A stretch of DNA of 7,921 nucleotides from Eubacteriales bacterium (GTDB lineage Bacteria; Bacillota; Clostridia; Christensenellales; SZUA-584), in assembly GCA_028711205.1 (NCBI GenBank), contig JAQTSP010000113.1:1-7921 (forward strand), given 5' to 3'. Below the pieces are notes generated by a model. The model worked only from the letters and a program-made list of their open reading frames with translations, was not told the DNA's origin and ran no database searches. Position numbers and translations under genes: made by a program. Of this stretch, positions 6,225 through 7,921 are shown piece by piece; positions within the stretch are counted from its first letter, which is position 1; each line of letters opens with the position of its first letter.

Positions 6225-7517
6225 CTATCGTAAATCAGTGACCCTCTTTGCCTTGCCTTCAAAACGTTTCAGCGACTGCGGCTCAACCAGCCGAACATCC
6301 GCGCCGATATTGAGAACGGTGTACAGCTTGTGCTTGATTTTTTTCTCAAGCGCTTCAAGCGCACTGAACTTGTCAAGAAGCTCTGCGTCGATCACCTCGA
6401 CCAGAACCTCGATTTTATCCATATAGCCGTCTTTTCTGACAATGATCTCGTAATGCGGGCCGATATCCTCTATACCCACGAGCACACCCTCGATCTGTGA
6501 TGGGAACACATTGACGCCGCGTATGATCAGCATATCGTCCGTCCTGCCCTGTATCTTCGCCATGCGCATCGACGTCCTGCCGCATGCGCATTTTTCGGGT
6601 ATCAGCCACGTGATATCCTTCGTGCGGTAGCGCAGTATCGGGAACGCCTCTTTTGAAAGCGACGTGATGACCATCTCTCCCGGCTGCCCCGCGGGAACAG
6701 GCAGGAGCGTGTCTTTATCGACGATCTCACAGTAGAAATGGTCCTCACAGATATGCATACCGTTTTTGCAGTAACATTCGCCCGAAACGCCGGGGCCGAT
6801 CACCTCGGATAAGCCATAGTTTTCGGTCGCGATAATATGAAGCGCCTTCTCGATCTCTCTGCGCATCTCTTCGGTATGGCCTTCTCCGCCGAAAAGCCCA
6901 AGCCGAAGCGGCAGCTTTTCCGTATCGACGCCCATTTTTTTTGCCACTTCCGCCAAATACATGGCGTATGACGGCGTACCGACAAGTATCGTCGAACCAA
7001 AATCCTGCATCACGCTCACCTGGCGTTCCGTGTTGCCGCCGGAAATCGGAATAACGGACGCGCCCAGCTTTTCCAGGCCATAATGCAGGCCGAACGCGCC
7101 GGTGAACAGCGTATATCCGAACGTGATCTGCACGATATCGTCGGGTGTCGCGCCGGCGGCGCACGCCATCCTTGCGATGCACTCCGCCCACATATCAATG
7201 TCATTTCTTGTGTAGCCAACGACCGTTGGTTTTCCCGTCGTGCCCGAAGACGCGTGTATCCTGACGACGTCCCTCATCGGCACGGCAAAAAGTTTATACG
7301 GATAATTCTCTCTTAAATCATCTTTGACAGTGAATGGTATCTTTCTTATGTCATCAAGTTTTTTGATATCACCCGGGAACACGCCAGCCGCGTCCAGTTT
7401 CTTTCTGTAGTGTTCAACATTGTTATAGCACCGCTCTACCGTTCTTTGAAGGCGCTCTAGCTGAATTTTTTCGATCTCATCACGTGATGCGCACTCAATC
7501 TTTTCATTCCAAATCAT
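6225..7517 (-). CDS. paaK: Phenylacetate-CoA ligase family enzyme (AMP-forming), copy 1
   Basis: This 430-residue protein has the usual PaaK length (about 430-440). The family activates an aryl-acetate with ATP to an adenylate and transfers it to CoA, in the cytoplasm. Visible motifs are the phosphate-binding loop HASSGTTGKPT (88-98), ISGGNTERQ (158-166), NYGLSEVIGPG (233-243), RYRTKD with the ribose-binding Asp301, GRTDDMLIIRGVNVFPSQIE (324-343), and GKAKRV near the C-terminus with the expected catalytic Lys. The start ATG at 7517 has GAGGAG about 7 nt upstream. It is the first gene of the operon, 22 bases ahead of iorA. Compared with copy 2 it has bulkier residues in the aryl-pocket segment (T136, A141, F142, L144, L148) and GGEGHTE (210-216) in place of the usual GAEPWTE. 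It also has extra cysteines C250, C257 and C263. C248, H255, C310 and C312, shared with copy 2, may bind a metal. The substrate is uncertain: indoleacetate, 4-hydroxyphenylacetate or another aryl acid. Confidence 0.95.
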   Translation of the reverse strand: MIWNEKIECASRDEIEKIQLERLQRTVERCYNNVEHYRKKLDAAGVFPGDIKKLDDIRKIPFTVKDDLRENYPYKLFAVPMRDVVRIHASSGTTGKPTVVGYTRNDIDMWAECIARMACAAGATPDDIVQITFGYTLFTGAFGLHYGLEKLGASVIPISGGNTERQVSVMQDFGSTILVGTPSYAMYLAEVAKKMGVDTEKLPLRLGLFGGEGHTEEMRREIEKALHIIATENYGLSEVIGPGVSGECYCKNGMHICEDHFYCEIVDKDTLLPVPAGQPGEMVITSLSKEAFPILRYRTKDITWLIPEKCACGRTSMRMAKIQGRTDDMLIIRGVNVFPSQIEGVLVGIEDIGPHYEIIVRKDGYMDKIEVLVEVIDAELLDKFSALEALEKKIKHKLYTVLNIGADVRLVEPQSLKRFEGKAKRVTDLR

Positions 7518-7590
7518 AAATTACTCCTCTTTTTAAACGTTTTGCAGGCATGTTCCTCAAAGAGAAATCCCATGCTTCCATGCTTCGTAT
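7518..7590 (-). promoter_or_regulatory. Operon leader with two mutually exclusive hairpins, one hiding the ribosome binding site
   Basis: In the minus-strand RNA, UUUCUC (7567-7562) can pair with GAGGAA (7558-7553) across a UUU loop. The helix is extended, past a GGA bulge (7570-7568), by GCAUG (7575-7571) with CAUGC (7552-7548), for 11 pairs in total including one G-U. Alternatively AUUUCUCUUU (7568-7559) can pair with AAAGAGGAGU (7532-7523) in 10 pairs, two of them G-U. That covers the GAGGAG ribosome binding site of paaK copy 1. Both foldings use the same pyrimidine tract, so they exclude each other. Pairings were found by eye without energy calculation. No known riboswitch class was recognised. 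Confidence 0.4.
7549..7586. repeat. Tandem 8-base direct repeat plus a degenerate third copy in the operon leader
   Basis: CATGCTTC occurs twice head to tail at 7571-7578 and 7579-7586. A 6-of-8 match, CATGTTCC, follows at 7549-7556. CATG also appears at 7594-7597, giving four CATG tetramers within 49 bases. On the transcript these read GAAGCAUG, GAAGCAUG and GGAACAUG. They fall between the putative -10 box and the ribosome binding site of paaK copy 1. They could be protein binding sites over the early transcribed region or parts of an RNA structure. Confidence 0.6.
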
Positions 7591-7597
7591 ACGCATG

Positions 7598-7626
7598 ATT
7601 ATAGCGTATTACAAAAAAAAAATAAA
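7598..7626 (-). promoter_or_regulatory. Sigma-A-type promoter candidate for the paaK-iorAB operon
   Basis: A perfect TATAAT lies on the minus strand at 7603-7598. With a 17-bp spacer the -35 position is TTTATT (7626-7621), matching only 3 of 6 consensus bases. Transcription would start near A7590/T7591, leaving a leader of about 73 nt before the ATG at 7517. An alternative pair, TTGTAA with TATACG 17 bp downstream, starts at about 7616 and matches 4 of 6 in each box; it would move the start about 23 nt closer to the gene. The weak -35 suggests that an activator may be needed. Short palindromes lie just upstream (7649-7659 and 7663-7672). Confidence 0.5.
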
Positions 7627-7642
7627 GTGTTTATGTGACACT
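7613..7642 (-). terminator. Weak intrinsic terminator candidate after yjbQ
   Basis: On the minus strand, AGTGT (7642-7638) can pair with ACACT (7630-7626) across a 7-nt loop. It is followed directly by TTTATTTTTTTTTT (to 7613), which contains ten consecutive T. It begins about 64 nt after the yjbQ stop codon. The stem is only 5 bp and A/U-rich, so termination could be leaky; the long T tract is the stronger half of the evidence. The same T tract lies between the putative -35 and -10 of the downstream operon promoter. Confidence 0.45.
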
Positions 7643-7648
7643 GCCTGA

Positions 7649-7672
7649 ATAGACTCTATATTAACGGCCGTT
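7649..7672. promoter_or_regulatory. Two adjacent short palindromes upstream of the promoter (possible operators)
   Basis: ATAGA-C-TCTAT (7649-7659) is an 11-base perfect palindrome around a single central base. AACGGCCGTT (7663-7672) is a 10-base perfect palindrome. They lie about 63 and 76 bases upstream of the inferred transcription start, where activator sites are often found. I do not recognise either as a known regulator box. Short palindromes do arise by chance, so this is a candidate only. Confidence 0.25.
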
Positions 7673-7705
7673 GATCATATACGAAGCCGCCGCAGGATAC
7701 ATCGT

Positions 7706-7921
7706 TCACTCGCCAATGATTTTGATCATGATCTTTTTTGTGCGCATGCCGTCAAATTCGCCATAGAATATCTGTTCCCACGGGCCAAAGTCGGGCCTTC
7801 CGTCCGTAACGGCCACGACGACCTCGCGCCCCATCACCGTGCGTTTCAAATGCGCGTCGGCGTTATCCTCAAAGCCGTTGTGGGCGTACCGGGAATACGG
7901 CTTTTCGGGCGCAAGCGTTTC
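7706..7921 (-). CDS. yjbQ: YjbQ / UPF0047 family protein, C-terminal 71 residues (5' end outside window)
   Basis: Translating the minus strand from the window edge gives 71 residues ending in TGA at 7706-7708. The fragment shows the family's hallmark block: a His-Asn pair (fragment residues 14-15), then EDNADAHLKR (18-27), MGREV (30-34), a TDGRPDFGPWEQIFYGEFDG run (39-58) and a C-terminal KIMIKIIGE. This is the conserved core of the UPF0047/YjbQ family, a small beta-rich fold. E. coli YjbQ has weak thiamine-phosphate synthase activity in the literature, but the physiological role is unsettled. The full protein is usually about 130-140 residues, so roughly half is missing beyond base 7921. The gene is upstream of and collinear with the aryl-pyruvate operon, separated by 188 bases with a possible terminator, so it is probably a separate transcription unit. 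The family call is firm; the function is not. Confidence 0.93.
   Translation of the reverse strand, partial: ETLAPEKPYSRYAHNGFEDNADAHLKRTVMGREVVVAVTDGRPDFGPWEQIFYGEFDGMRTKKIMIKIIGE

Noticed and set aside
7518..7705. Known riboswitch, T-box or TyrR-type operator in the main intergenic region
   Set aside because: I looked for a conserved T-box sequence, TGTAAA-N6-TTTACA and familiar riboswitch cores and saw none. Only the anonymous pairings and repeats described above are supported.
1..7921. Mobile elements, CRISPR arrays, tRNA or rRNA genes, toxin-antitoxin or defence genes
   Set aside because: No transposase motif, long terminal repeats, regularly spaced repeats or RNA gene sequence is visible. 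Genes nearly fill the window, all on one strand, as in an ordinary operon region.

Overview
The window carries nine genes, all read from the minus strand, with very short gaps or small overlaps and no mobile element, CRISPR array, tRNA or rRNA. Base composition is about half G+C or slightly more. The content (a ferredoxin-linked indolepyruvate oxidoreductase, anaerobe-type phenylacetate-CoA ligases with extra cysteines, a tandem ACT protein, strong GGAGG-type ribosome binding sites and a TATAAT box) suggests an anaerobic bacterium, most likely a Clostridia-type Firmicute. This is inference; no marker gene in the window fixes the taxon.

Region 1 (7921 down to 7706) is the 3' end of a YjbQ/UPF0047 gene. 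Region 2 (7705-7518) is a 188-base intergenic stretch. It holds a weak terminator for yjbQ, a promoter for the next operon, several small palindromes, and a leader of about 73 nt. The leader contains a tandem 8-base repeat and two mutually exclusive foldings, one of which would bury the ribosome binding site.

Region 3 (7517-2150) is a five-gene operon: paaK copy 1, iorA, iorB, paaK copy 2 and a tandem-ACT-domain protein. IorAB interconverts aryl-pyruvates (indolepyruvate, phenylpyruvate, 4-hydroxyphenylpyruvate) with aryl-acetyl-CoA, CO2 and reduced ferredoxin. The ligases interconvert aryl-acetates and aryl-acetyl-CoA. The set can therefore run as aromatic amino acid fermentation (aryl-acetate out) or as assimilation of aryl-acetates into aromatic amino acids. 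The two ligases align without gaps over 430 positions at about 54% identity (hand count) but differ in the segment expected to line the aryl pocket, so they probably serve different aryl acids. The ACT protein is the obvious candidate sensor of an aromatic amino acid.

Region 4 (2149-2023) is a 127-base spacer with a GC-rich hairpin that lacks a U tract. Region 5 (2022-1) is a tightly packed housekeeping block: alr (alanine racemase), a 5-formyltetrahydrofolate cyclo-ligase gene and the 5' part of rsmD. These genes overlap by 19 nt and 1 nt and are probably co-transcribed. The rsmD fragment ends inside its catalytic DPP(Y) motif at the window edge.

The gene content is of known types. The most unusual items are the two-ligase arrangement around iorAB with a diverged pocket and cysteine pattern in copy 1, and the switch-like leader in front of the operon.
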